48,835 nucleotides of DNA. Origin: an uncultured Prevotella sp. GTDB lineage: Bacteria > Bacteroidota > Bacteroidia > Bacteroidales > Bacteroidaceae. The position numbers were made by a program, and so were the translations under genes. Of this stretch, positions 33,924-41,308 are shown in pieces (position 1 is the first letter of the stretch; each line of letters starts with the position of its first letter). The stretch is taken from positions 1 to 48,835 of the forward strand of contig CALUFN010000016.1 of the NCBI GenBank assembly GCA_944319945.1, in the 5' to 3' direction. Below the pieces are notes generated by a model. That model worked only from the letters and a program-made list of their open reading frames with translations. It was not told where the DNA came from and did not search any database.

Positions 33924-34043
33924 GAATTAAGAATGAAGAGTTAAGAAACGAAGTTCGGCGTTAAGCCAACGATGAAAAATAGTCTTGTCGTTTTATTGCC
34001 GCAATAGTATTTTTCTTAACTTTTAACTCTTAATTCTTAATTC
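33924..34043. repeat. TTAAGA-family inverted repeat upstream of the YitT gene
   Basis: GAATTAAGAATGAAGAGTTAAG on the left faces CTTAACTTTTAACTCTTAAT on the right. Inside are AAGTTCGGCGTTAAGCC (33951-33967) and a further small stem GAAAAATA/TATTTTTC. It lies 60 bases upstream of the YitT promoter, in a divergent region. Confidence 0.7.
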
Positions 34044-34101
34044 AAGAAAAGACTCTTGGTTTATTTTCGGCCATTTAGGATGCTACTCTTAATTAATTTA
34101 T

Positions 34102-34109
34102 TAACTTTG
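34102..34109 (+). promoter_or_regulatory. Promoter for the YitT gene
   Basis: TAACTTTG followed by C, 23 bases before the ATG at 34133. Confidence 0.65.
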
Positions 34110-34132
34110 CAACTAAATACAAAAAACACGTT

Positions 34133-35032
34133 ATGAACAAAATTTCAGACATCACCCACATCCATGTCAAGCTGAAAAGGCAAGGACTTAAGGACCTTGT
34201 CTTCATCTGTCTCGGCATACTGCTGTATTCGTTCGGCTACACGGCGTTCATCCTGCCCGACCAAATCGTCATGGGCGGCGCTTCGGGTATAGCCGCGCTG
34301 CTTTACTACGGCTTTAAGATACCGCCGGCAATATCCATTTGGAGCATCAACATCATCATGGTGCTCATCGCCTTCCGCACGCTCGGGCGGCAGTTTACCG
34401 TGCGCACCGTGATCGGCGTCACCATACTGTCGGCCATGATCGGCGCCCTGCAGCCGGTGTTCGAGGCCTACCCTATGGTAACGGCCGGCGAAGACAAGTT
34501 CATGCACCTGCTCATAGGCAGCGTGCTTTGCGGCGCCGGGCTCGGCATTGTGTTCTCCCACAACGGCTCTACGGGCGGCACCGACATACTCATAGCCATG
34601 CTCAACAAGTATCTGCACATGAACTTCGGGCGCGCCATACAGCTCATCGACACCTGCATCATAGGCTCGTCATACCTGCTCTTCCACAGCATGGAACCGA
34701 TAGTTTACGGCATAGCGTTCACAATGATCTACAGCTACGCCTGCGACTACGTGGTGAACGGCTCTAAACAAACCATGCAATTCATCATCATTTCTAAGGA
34801 ATACGAGAAGATTGCCGACATGATCAACAATAAGATACACCGCGGCGTAACCCTCGTTCCTGGCAAAGGGTGGTACTCTAAACACGAAGTGGACATACTC
34901 ATCGTGCTCGCCCGCAAGTACGAGTCGCACGACATACTCAACACCATCAGGATAATCGACCCCGACGCAATGGTGTCGCAGACGTTCTGTCACGGCGTAT
35001 TCGGCGAAGGTTTCGATAAGATAAAATCATAA
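34133..35032 (+). CDS. YitT family membrane protein
   Basis: The 299-residue protein has five or six N-terminal membrane segments with FILPDQIVMGGASGIAALLY, LCGAGLGIVFSHNGSTGGTD and FHSMEPIVYGIAFTMI, and a C-terminal cytosolic DUF2179 domain with THLVPGKGWYSKHEVDI-like sequence (here TLVPGKGWYSKHEVDIL). The transported substrate, if any, is not known. Length and layout are normal. It has its own promoter and ends in a perfect convergent hairpin. Confidence 0.94.
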   Translation: MNKISDITHIHVKLKRQGLKDLVFICLGILLYSFGYTAFILPDQIVMGGASGIAALLYYGFKIPPAISIWSINIIMVLIAFRTLGRQFTVRTVIGVTILSAMIGALQPVFEAYPMVTAGEDKFMHLLIGSVLCGAGLGIVFSHNGSTGGTDILIAMLNKYLHMNFGRAIQLIDTCIIGSSYLLFHSMEPIVYGIAFTMIYSYACDYVVNGSKQTMQFIIISKEYEKIADMINNKIHRGVTLVPGKGWYSKHEVDILIVLARKYESHDILNTIRIIDPDAMVSQTFCHGVFGEGFDKIKS

Positions 35033-35042
35033 TAAGCCGAAA

Positions 35043-35118
35043 GTGAAGAGTGAAAAGTGAAGAATCCAAATGTCCTGTAGTTGCAAGACATTTGGATTCT
35101 TCACTTTTCACTCTTCAC
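35043..35118. terminator. Bidirectional hairpin with perfect 32-bp arms (YitT gene/fructokinase)
   Basis: 35043-35074 and 35087-35118 are perfect inverted copies of 32 bases with a 12-base loop, starting GTGAAGAGTGAAAAGTGAAG and followed by TTTTTAC. It lies between two convergent stops and shares its outer arm with the hairpins at 24283 and 30953. Confidence 0.9.
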
Positions 35119-35130
35119 TTTTTACGTTTT

Positions 35131-36024
35131 TTATCCCTTCACCTTATTTAATATATAGTCAGGTATTACGGGCATTGCCCCGCTCTGCGTGCACACGTAG
35201 GCCGACGTTTCCACGGCCAGGCGGTGTGCGTCGGCCACGTCCATGCCGGCGAGCACGCCCGAACAGAAGGCAGCCGTGAACGAGTCGCCCGCACCAACGG
35301 TGTCAGCCACGTCCACGCGCGGAGTCTCCTGAAACGACACCTTGCCCGGAGTGAACACATAACTGCCGTTCACGCCGCACGTCAGCACGAGCATGTCAAG
35401 ATTATACTTGCCGAGTATGAGCCAACACTTGTTGCTCATGTCAAGCCCCGGATAGTCGAACATGCGACCTATAAGCACAAGCTCCTCGTCGTTTATCTTA
35501 AGCACGTTGCAGCGCAAGAGAGCCTCTCTCAACACCTCTTTGGTATAGAAATTCTGCCTGAGATTTATGTCGAATATCTTCAGGCGGCCGCCTCCGTCGG
35601 GCATGGTGTCGAGGAATTTGCAGATGGTTGTCCGAGAAACGATGTTCCTTTGCGCCAACGAACCGAAGCACACCGCACGGCAGTTGCGCGCCAACTCCTC
35701 GATTTCAGGCGTAAAGGGGATATTGTCCCACGCCACGTTTTCCTTAATGTCATACGTCGGTATGCCGTTGTCGTCGAGCGTAACCTGCACCGTTCCGGTA
35801 GGGTAAGGCGTGCGAGGCATGACGTAGCGAAGCCCCTTTTCGTCAAGAGCGGCCAGCGTCTCGTCGCCTAACTTGTCCTTACCTACGGCGCTAACGGCCA
35901 CCGAATTATAACCAAACTGCCTTGTATGGTAAGCGAAGTTTGACGGAGCGCCGCCTAATTTCTTACCTTCGGGGAGAACGTCCCATAACACTTCTCCCAG
36001 TCCTACGATGATATTTGTTTCCAT
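35131..36024 (-). CDS. PfkB family carbohydrate kinase, probable fructokinase
   Basis: Phosphorylates a sugar, here most likely fructose released by the GH32 enzymes of the same locus. The 297-residue protein begins VGLGEVLWDVLPEGKKLGGAPSN, the ribokinase-family substrate site, and has the C-terminal signature ADTVGAGDSFTAAFCSGVL with the catalytic Asp of GAGD. Strings YDIKENVAWDNIPFT and FDINLRQNFYT match fructokinases of Bacteroidales. It is the last gene of the locus, 156 bases after the transporter with an inverted repeat between. In the B. thetaiotaomicron fructan locus a fructokinase holds the same position. Confidence 0.9.
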   Translation of the reverse strand: METNIIVGLGEVLWDVLPEGKKLGGAPSNFAYHTRQFGYNSVAVSAVGKDKLGDETLAALDEKGLRYVMPRTPYPTGTVQVTLDDNGIPTYDIKENVAWDNIPFTPEIEELARNCRAVCFGSLAQRNIVSRTTICKFLDTMPDGGGRLKIFDINLRQNFYTKEVLREALLRCNVLKINDEELVLIGRMFDYPGLDMSNKCWLILGKYNLDMLVLTCGVNGSYVFTPGKVSFQETPRVDVADTVGAGDSFTAAFCSGVLAGMDVADAHRLAVETSAYVCTQSGAMPVIPDYILNKVKG

Positions 36025-36049
36025 GATTGTATGTTTTTTTGCTTGAAAT

Positions 36050-36178
36050 TATAGGATTTAAAGAAGTTATCGTTCGCTTCGCTCACTTAGAAGTTAGAGC
36101 CATTACCTTTAGAGATTAAGCCAACAAGGCATTCAGCTTTAACTTCTATAACTTCTCTAAATTCTTTAAATTCCATAA
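36050..36178 (-). repeat. GAATTTAAAGAAGTTA-family inverted repeat between the MFS gene and fructokinase
   Basis: Left GGATTTAAAGAAGTTATCG...TTAGAAGTTAGAGCC faces GGC...GCTTTAACTTCTATAACTTC...TTTAAATTCC on the right, imperfectly. The minus-strand right arm closely matches the sequence at 37438-37478 after the GH32 gene. Confidence 0.6.
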
Positions 36179-36180
36179 AT

Positions 36181-37341
36181 TCACTGTTTTACCTTAGTTA
36201 CATAGCTGAAAAGATAAACCACGCCAACGGCCATTACGGCCACGGCACCGGCCTGGCCTACGGCGTCGCTGGCAAATCCCATGACAAGGGGGAAAACCGT
36301 TCCGCCGAAGAGGCCCATTATCATGAGGCCCGACACTTCGTTCTGCTTCTCGGGTTCCGACTGCAACGCCTGAGAGAACACTATCGAGAAGATGTTTGAG
36401 TTGCCGTAGCCTACGAGGGCGATGGCCGCATAAAGCACGGCCTTAGACGTGCCGAAGAACATGCCTATCATGCTCAGTGCCATCATGACGACGCTGATTG
36501 TGAAGAACGTCTTGTTGTTCATCACGCGCAGGAAGAACGACCCCGTAAGGCAACCCAGCGTGCGGAAGATAAAGTAAAGGCTCGTAGCAAAGGCCGCTTC
36601 GTTAAGCGTCATGCCCAAGCGTTCTATCAACAACTTGGGCGCAGTGGTGTTAGTGCCCACATCGATGCCAACATGGCACATGATGCCGAGGAACGACAAC
36701 AGCACTATCGGCTTGCCCAACAGCCGGAAGCAGTCGCCGAAGCCCGAGGCCTTGCCTGCGGTTTTCTCTTCCTCTATCGGAGTCAGGAACAGCAGTACGG
36801 CCGAGATAACTCCAACTACGAGATAAATCAGGAAGAGCACTTTCCAGTCATATCCCAGCGTAGGGATTACAGACGTAGCACCCCACATGGCCAAATAAGG
36901 CGCAAGAAACGAGGCTATAGCCTTGACGAACTGACCGAACGTGAGCGTGCTGGCAAGATTTCCGCCGCGGAGCACCGTGGATATCAGCGGATTGAGCGAC
37001 GTCTGCATCAGGGCGTTGCCTATGCCGAGCAAGCAGAAGGAGGCAAGCATCACATAGAAACCGTCGCCCAAGAGCGGCAATACGAGCGAAACCACCGTCA
37101 CGACGAGCGACAGCAGCACGGTGTTCTTGCGCCCTATGCGATTCATCAGCATGCCCGTGGGCACCGAGAAGATGAGGAACCAGAAGAACACCATCGACGG
37201 AAAGACGTTGGCCACGGCGTCGTCGAGTCCGAGGTCGGCCTTCACGTAGTTTGAAGCTATGCCCACAAGGTCGACGAAACCCATGGCGAAGAAGCACAGC
37301 ATCACGGGCACTAACTTCATATAATTTGTCTTGTTGTTCAT
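36181..37341 (-). CDS. MFS sugar transporter, probable fructose importer
   Basis: The 386-residue protein has about 12 membrane segments and major-facilitator features: PTGMLMNRIGRKNTVLLS between segments 2 and 3, and a similar turn later with FFLRVMNNKTFF. It resembles glucose/galactose- or fucose-type sugar/proton porters. Given its neighbours it probably carries fructose or another monosaccharide across the inner membrane after periplasmic cleavage; this is inference from context. It lies between GH32 and the fructokinase, as the importer does in the B. thetaiotaomicron fructan locus. Confidence 0.88.
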   Translation of the reverse strand: MNNKTNYMKLVPVMLCFFAMGFVDLVGIASNYVKADLGLDDAVANVFPSMVFFWFLIFSVPTGMLMNRIGRKNTVLLSLVVTVVSLVLPLLGDGFYVMLASFCLLGIGNALMQTSLNPLISTVLRGGNLASTLTFGQFVKAIASFLAPYLAMWGATSVIPTLGYDWKVLFLIYLVVGVISAVLLFLTPIEEEKTAGKASGFGDCFRLLGKPIVLLSFLGIMCHVGIDVGTNTTAPKLLIERLGMTLNEAAFATSLYFIFRTLGCLTGSFFLRVMNNKTFFTISVVMMALSMIGMFFGTSKAVLYAAIALVGYGNSNIFSIVFSQALQSEPEKQNEVSGLMIMGLFGGTVFPLVMGFASDAVGQAGAVAVMAVGVVYLFSYVTKVKQ

Positions 37342-37384
37342 TGTTGTTTATGGTTATGAGGTTATAGGGGTATGCGGTTGTACG

Positions 37385-37485
37385 GTTGTTAAGGAGCTAA
37401 AGCCGCAGTCATTACAGGTAAAACCGACAATGCATACGGCTTTAACTTCGATTACTTCTTTAAATTCTCTAAATTCCCAACTTAT
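37385..37485 (-). repeat. GAATTTAAAGAAGTTA-family inverted repeat after the GH32 gene
   Basis: AGCTAAAGCCG (37396-37406) faces CGGCTTTAACTTCGATTAC (37437 onward), and the minus strand then reads GAATTTAGAGAATTTAAAG. The GH32 stop codon TAG lies inside this arm, so the repeat starts within the last two codons. Confidence 0.55.
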
Positions 37486-39277
37486 AAACGTCCATTTTCT
37501 TCACCTTGAAGCTGCCGCGGACAGACTCGAACTTCATAGAATTGTACGGTTCGGAGGGGAACACGAGGTTGGTCATGACGAACTTGCCGCCGTCGCCGAA
37601 TGCCTCAACGCTCGAACGGTCGATGAACAGACGGAGGTTAATCTCGTCGGTATCGGCCGCCGGGGCTACGGTCATAGCCGGGAAGTCGCGGCTGAAGCCG
37701 GTCTCTCCGCTACGGCTGCGGTCCATTACGAACTCTTTGGCCGTCGTGTCGTAATACATGTAAAGGCTTTCGTCCTTGCCGTTTGCGAGCGTCATTACGA
37801 TCTTCTGCGCGCCCTGGTTCTCAATGGTCAGGTCTATCTCGTAAGTGCCGCCGTTATCGTCGAGCAACGAAGCTATGTCGTAAGAGCCGCTTACGGTGAA
37901 CGCCTTGACGGCCTTCTTGTCCGTGCGCGCCTTGTCAATCTCGGGCGACGGGGCGCAACGCAGCTTCAGGTCGCCGTTCTCACGGTAAAGACTCAGGTCG
38001 CGCGCTATCGTGTTGGCCGAGCGATACTGCATCGTCGGCACTATGGCTGCATACTGCCAGTTGCTCATCCAGCCGAGGGCGATGCAGCGGCCGCCGGGCG
38101 CATTGCTGAACGTTACCGTGGCGTAGTGGTCCTTGCCGTAGTCCATCCACTTGGTCTTGGTCGGATAGTCGTTGGTGAATTTCCGGCCGTCGAAGCGCCC
38201 CACGAAGTACTGCGTGGCGCTGCCGCCGAACGGTCCGCCCGGGTTGATGTTGCAGAAGAGCACCCAACGCTTCTCCTTCGTTCCCTCTACGGGCAGTTCT
38301 ACCAGGTCTGGGCACTCCCAAACGCCGCCGTGGGCGCCCTGCTTTGCGCCGAAGCTGCTCTCATATTTCCATTCCTTAAGGTTCTTGGAAGAGAATATCT
38401 GCATCTCCTGACCTACGGCGAGCACCATCACCCAATGCTTGTCGGGGGCGTACCAGAACACCTTCGGGTCGCGGAAGTCGCGCTCGGCCGACGTCAATAT
38501 GGGGTTGTCCTCACACTTGGTGAACGTTTTACCGTTGTCCGTGCTCACTGCCATGCACTGCATCTGCACGTCGCCCCAGGGCGAAGGCTTGGCCGTTGTG
38601 TAGAAAGCTACAATGGCATCCTTGCCGAAACCTGCCGTATTATCCTTGTCAACTACGGCCGAGCCGCTGAATATCAGCCCCCAGGCATCGGGCATCACGG
38701 GGTCGCCCTCAAACGTCCAGTGCACCAAGTCGGTGCTCGTAGAGTGCCCCCAGCTGAGGTTTCCCCACACGGAGCCGTAGGGGTTGTGCTGGAAATACAG
38801 GTGGTACGTGCCGTCCTTGTAGAACATTCCGTTAGGATCGTTCATCCATCCGTAGGCCGGGGTGTGATGATATACGGGGCGATACTTTTCCTTATTAGCC
38901 ATGTCGAACGTGTCAGAGAGTTTTATCTCCTTCCAGCAAACGGCCTCCTCGGGCATACCTTGCACGTCGATCTTCACGTCTTCGCCGACAAAGCCTTCAA
39001 GGCTCAACGGCACGTAATAGTCAACACGCTCGCGGGCGAGCCTTATGTTGGCCAACACGCCTACCTGCGCGTTGCCGCTGATTATGCCTACTTTGGCCTC
39101 AGGGGCGTTGTCCTGCACGGGCAGGAGCAGATAACGCTTTGCCTCGGTTACGGCCACTATGTTCTGCTGGTTGGCCAAGTGCTTCACCGTCAGTGCTGAT
39201 TCGGCCGACGCGCATATAGGAAGAAGGCCGAGCATAGCTCCGAGGAGCGAAGCGTATAGTTTATTATTAGCTTTCAT
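37469..39277 (-). CDS. GH32 fructan hydrolase / invertase
   Basis: An exported glycoside hydrolase of 602 residues that releases fructose from beta-fructosides. Signal peptide MKANNKLYASLLGAMLGLLP...CASA, an N-terminal extension of about 110 residues found in Bacteroidales GH32, then the five-bladed propeller: YGWMNDPNG (nucleophile Asp147), FRDPKVFW (Asp270, transition-state stabiliser) and WECPDLV (acid/base Glu321), and a C-terminal beta-sandwich with IDRSSVEAFGDGG. All three catalytic residues are present. Exo- or endo-action and linkage preference cannot be read. The 270-base gap upstream contains array R6 instead of a gene. Confidence 0.95.
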   Translation of the reverse strand: MKANNKLYASLLGAMLGLLPICASAESALTVKHLANQQNIVAVTEAKRYLLLPVQDNAPEAKVGIISGNAQVGVLANIRLARERVDYYVPLSLEGFVGEDVKIDVQGMPEEAVCWKEIKLSDTFDMANKEKYRPVYHHTPAYGWMNDPNGMFYKDGTYHLYFQHNPYGSVWGNLSWGHSTSTDLVHWTFEGDPVMPDAWGLIFSGSAVVDKDNTAGFGKDAIVAFYTTAKPSPWGDVQMQCMAVSTDNGKTFTKCEDNPILTSAERDFRDPKVFWYAPDKHWVMVLAVGQEMQIFSSKNLKEWKYESSFGAKQGAHGGVWECPDLVELPVEGTKEKRWVLFCNINPGGPFGGSATQYFVGRFDGRKFTNDYPTKTKWMDYGKDHYATVTFSNAPGGRCIALGWMSNWQYAAIVPTMQYRSANTIARDLSLYRENGDLKLRCAPSPEIDKARTDKKAVKAFTVSGSYDIASLLDDNGGTYEIDLTIENQGAQKIVMTLANGKDESLYMYYDTTAKEFVMDRSRSGETGFSRDFPAMTVAPAADTDEINLRLFIDRSSVEAFGDGGKFVMTNLVFPSEPYNSMKFESVRGSFKVKKMDVYKLGI

Positions 39278-39363
39278 GATTGTCTTATTTTTTTAATTGT
39301 TTGTTCCTGTTAATAAATAACTCAAGCATTACTGGTTATATTGTAGCAAAGATTCAAGTTTAT

Positions 39364-39444
39364 GAGAGGTAACCTTCGGCGTTGCAAAAGACAACCTTTT
39401 ACAGCCTAAAAGGCGGTCTTTTGCACGCCGGAAGGCGACCTTTT
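39364..39444. repeat. 22-nt dyad array R6 (4 units)
   Basis: Cores GGTAACC (39368), GACAACC (39390), GGCGGTC (39412) and GGCGACC (39434) are exactly 22 nt apart with linkers such as TTTTACAGCCTAAAA. It lies between susD and the GH32 gene, about 90 bases upstream of the GH32 start, the closest of all seven arrays to a start codon. The remainder of 39278-39547 shows nothing I can name. Confidence 0.9.
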
Positions 39445-39547
39445 GCAAGGCAGTCGGTAAGACTTTGGCATTCAACTACTTATGTACATATCAAAAAATC
39501 ATGTTTACATCAACGACCGACATGCCTTCACGTCATCCCGAATCTTT

Positions 39548-41290
39548 TTACTCGTAACCCTTGTTTTGCGTGTACAGCCCGGGAATGTAGAACATCTGGT
39601 TGTACGGCACGGGGAAATACTCGTTTTTACCCGGCGTGAAATGAGCGGCGCTATAATAAGCTCCGTAAGCACGGCCTTCGTAAGTATAATGCTGCGCGCG
39701 CTCGAAATAGGCGTTAAGAGTCTCAGAGGCTATACCCCAGCGACGCAGGTCGAAGAAGCGGTTGTTCTCCATACCCATTTCCAAACGGCGTTCCCAACGC
39801 AGACACTTGCGGGCTGTCTCCTTGTCGGCAAAATAAGATGCCGGATATTCGGCTATCTCGCACTGGTCGGCGGCGTATGATATGTGCTTCGTTATCGAGT
39901 TGGCCGCACGGCGGCGTATGGCGTTTATAATCTCGCCGGCCTCTTGCATGCGGTCAAGCTCGATAAGAGCCTCGGCGCGCATCAGCATCACGTCGGTGTA
40001 ACGGAACACGTAGTCGTTCATCGCGAAGGCCTGCCAAGAGCCGTTGAACGTCTCGCCCTGCGAACGCTGCGGCACTTCCTTGAGCGACGTGTAGAATCCG
40101 TAGTCGCTGGCGTCGCGCGAATTGTCCATCGTCATAGTGTACTCAGCCTCATACTTGTAAGGGAACGTAGGCATGCCTACGGTGTGGAACAACCTCGGGT
40201 CCCACTTCTGTCCGTCCGGCCGGCCGTTGACTGGATATGCGTCGGAGTCGTTGTAATCGTCAAATTCGGGCAGTCCGTTCCTTGTCTTGAAAGCGTTTAC
40301 AAGATCCTGCGAAGGCTTGTGGAAGTCCCATCCGCACGACCACATGCCCCAGCACCCGTTAAGAGTGTTCGACCAATTGGCACGCCCGTAAGTCGTGTGG
40401 TCATCCTCATAGTCAGATGTCTGCACGGCGAACACAGATTCCTTACTGTTCTTATATTCCGGCAGGAATATGTCACCGTAATCCTCGAGATAGCCGTAAC
40501 CTGAATTTACCACGTCGTTCGTATATACCACCACGCTGTCCATATAATCACGGTTGATATGGTCTACGCCCGTAGTTGCCTCGTACCCGTCGCCCCATGC
40601 GAGGTTAAGGTAACACTTGGCAAGGTAAGCCGCAGCAGCAATCTTGTTGGCGCAACCGTCCTCACCCGGCCCTTTCACCGGCAAAACATCGTAAGCCTGC
40701 CTGAAGTCGGCAATTATCTTGTGGAACAGTTCGTCGTATGTGAACTCATCGTTTCTCACCGATTCCTGCGAGCCTTTCGCCTCTACGTCCTCGTCAATCC
40801 ACGGAATGTTGTGGAACACCGTCAGCAGTTTATAATAGAAATGGGCGCGTAAGAATTTAACCTCGGCCACACGCTGGCGCATGGTCTCTTCACCGAGAAC
40901 ATTCTCGCCGTATTGGTTAAGCGAGAGCAGGGCGCGGTTGCAACGCGATACGGCACAATAAAGACGGTACCACAGTTCGTCCATCTCGCCGGGAGTGTTG
41001 GGCGCCAACGTCGTCCAAATGTCAAAGGCATGGTATCCAGTGTCGCCTGTTCCGCTGCCACCCTTAAGGCAGTCGTCAGAAGTTACGTCACCGTAAGGGA
41101 ACAGGTTGAACGGATACGTGTACCAACAATCTCCAAGCATGGCATAAGCCGAAGTCACCATGCCCTCCGGGTCGGAGAAAGCCAATTCCTCGTCGACTAC
41201 CGCCGTAGGATTATAATCCAGGAAATCGTCGCAGCTCGAAAGTGTAAGTCCCAATGCACAAGCCGCAAATATGCTATATATCTTTTTCAT
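39548..41290 (-). CDS. susD: SusD/RagB-like nutrient-binding outer-membrane lipoprotein
   Basis: Surface glycan-binding lipoprotein that forms the lid of the SusC channel. The 580-residue protein starts MKKIYSIFAACALGLTLSSC with lipobox Cys20 and DDFLDYNPTAVVDEELAF, the standard SusD beginning. TPR-like helices follow, with VAEVKFLRAHFYYKLLTVF and AAAAYLAKCYLNLAWGD, and the C-terminal RagB part has LRWERRLEMGMENNRFFDLRRW. It starts 18 bases after susC. Aromatic residues are abundant, fitting sugar stacking, but the ligand cannot be told. No surface glycan-binding protein gene follows it. Confidence 0.95.
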   Translation of the reverse strand: MKKIYSIFAACALGLTLSSCDDFLDYNPTAVVDEELAFSDPEGMVTSAYAMLGDCWYTYPFNLFPYGDVTSDDCLKGGSGTGDTGYHAFDIWTTLAPNTPGEMDELWYRLYCAVSRCNRALLSLNQYGENVLGEETMRQRVAEVKFLRAHFYYKLLTVFHNIPWIDEDVEAKGSQESVRNDEFTYDELFHKIIADFRQAYDVLPVKGPGEDGCANKIAAAAYLAKCYLNLAWGDGYEATTGVDHINRDYMDSVVVYTNDVVNSGYGYLEDYGDIFLPEYKNSKESVFAVQTSDYEDDHTTYGRANWSNTLNGCWGMWSCGWDFHKPSQDLVNAFKTRNGLPEFDDYNDSDAYPVNGRPDGQKWDPRLFHTVGMPTFPYKYEAEYTMTMDNSRDASDYGFYTSLKEVPQRSQGETFNGSWQAFAMNDYVFRYTDVMLMRAEALIELDRMQEAGEIINAIRRRAANSITKHISYAADQCEIAEYPASYFADKETARKCLRWERRLEMGMENNRFFDLRRWGIASETLNAYFERAQHYTYEGRAYGAYYSAAHFTPGKNEYFPVPYNQMFYIPGLYTQNKGYE

Positions 41291-41308
41291 TATCGTAATC
41301 GTTTATTG

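Larger units (their letters stand above)
33651..34132. other. 482-base divergent intergenic region
   Basis: Two outward-facing promoters enclose array R5 and a TTAAGA-family inverted repeat. No gene was found. Confidence 0.7.

Noticed and set aside
37331-39199. 622-codon open frame on the plus strand opposite the GH32 gene
   Set aside because: Shadow frame; composition rich in Arg, His and Val, no signal peptide or domain, while the minus strand encodes an intact GH32.
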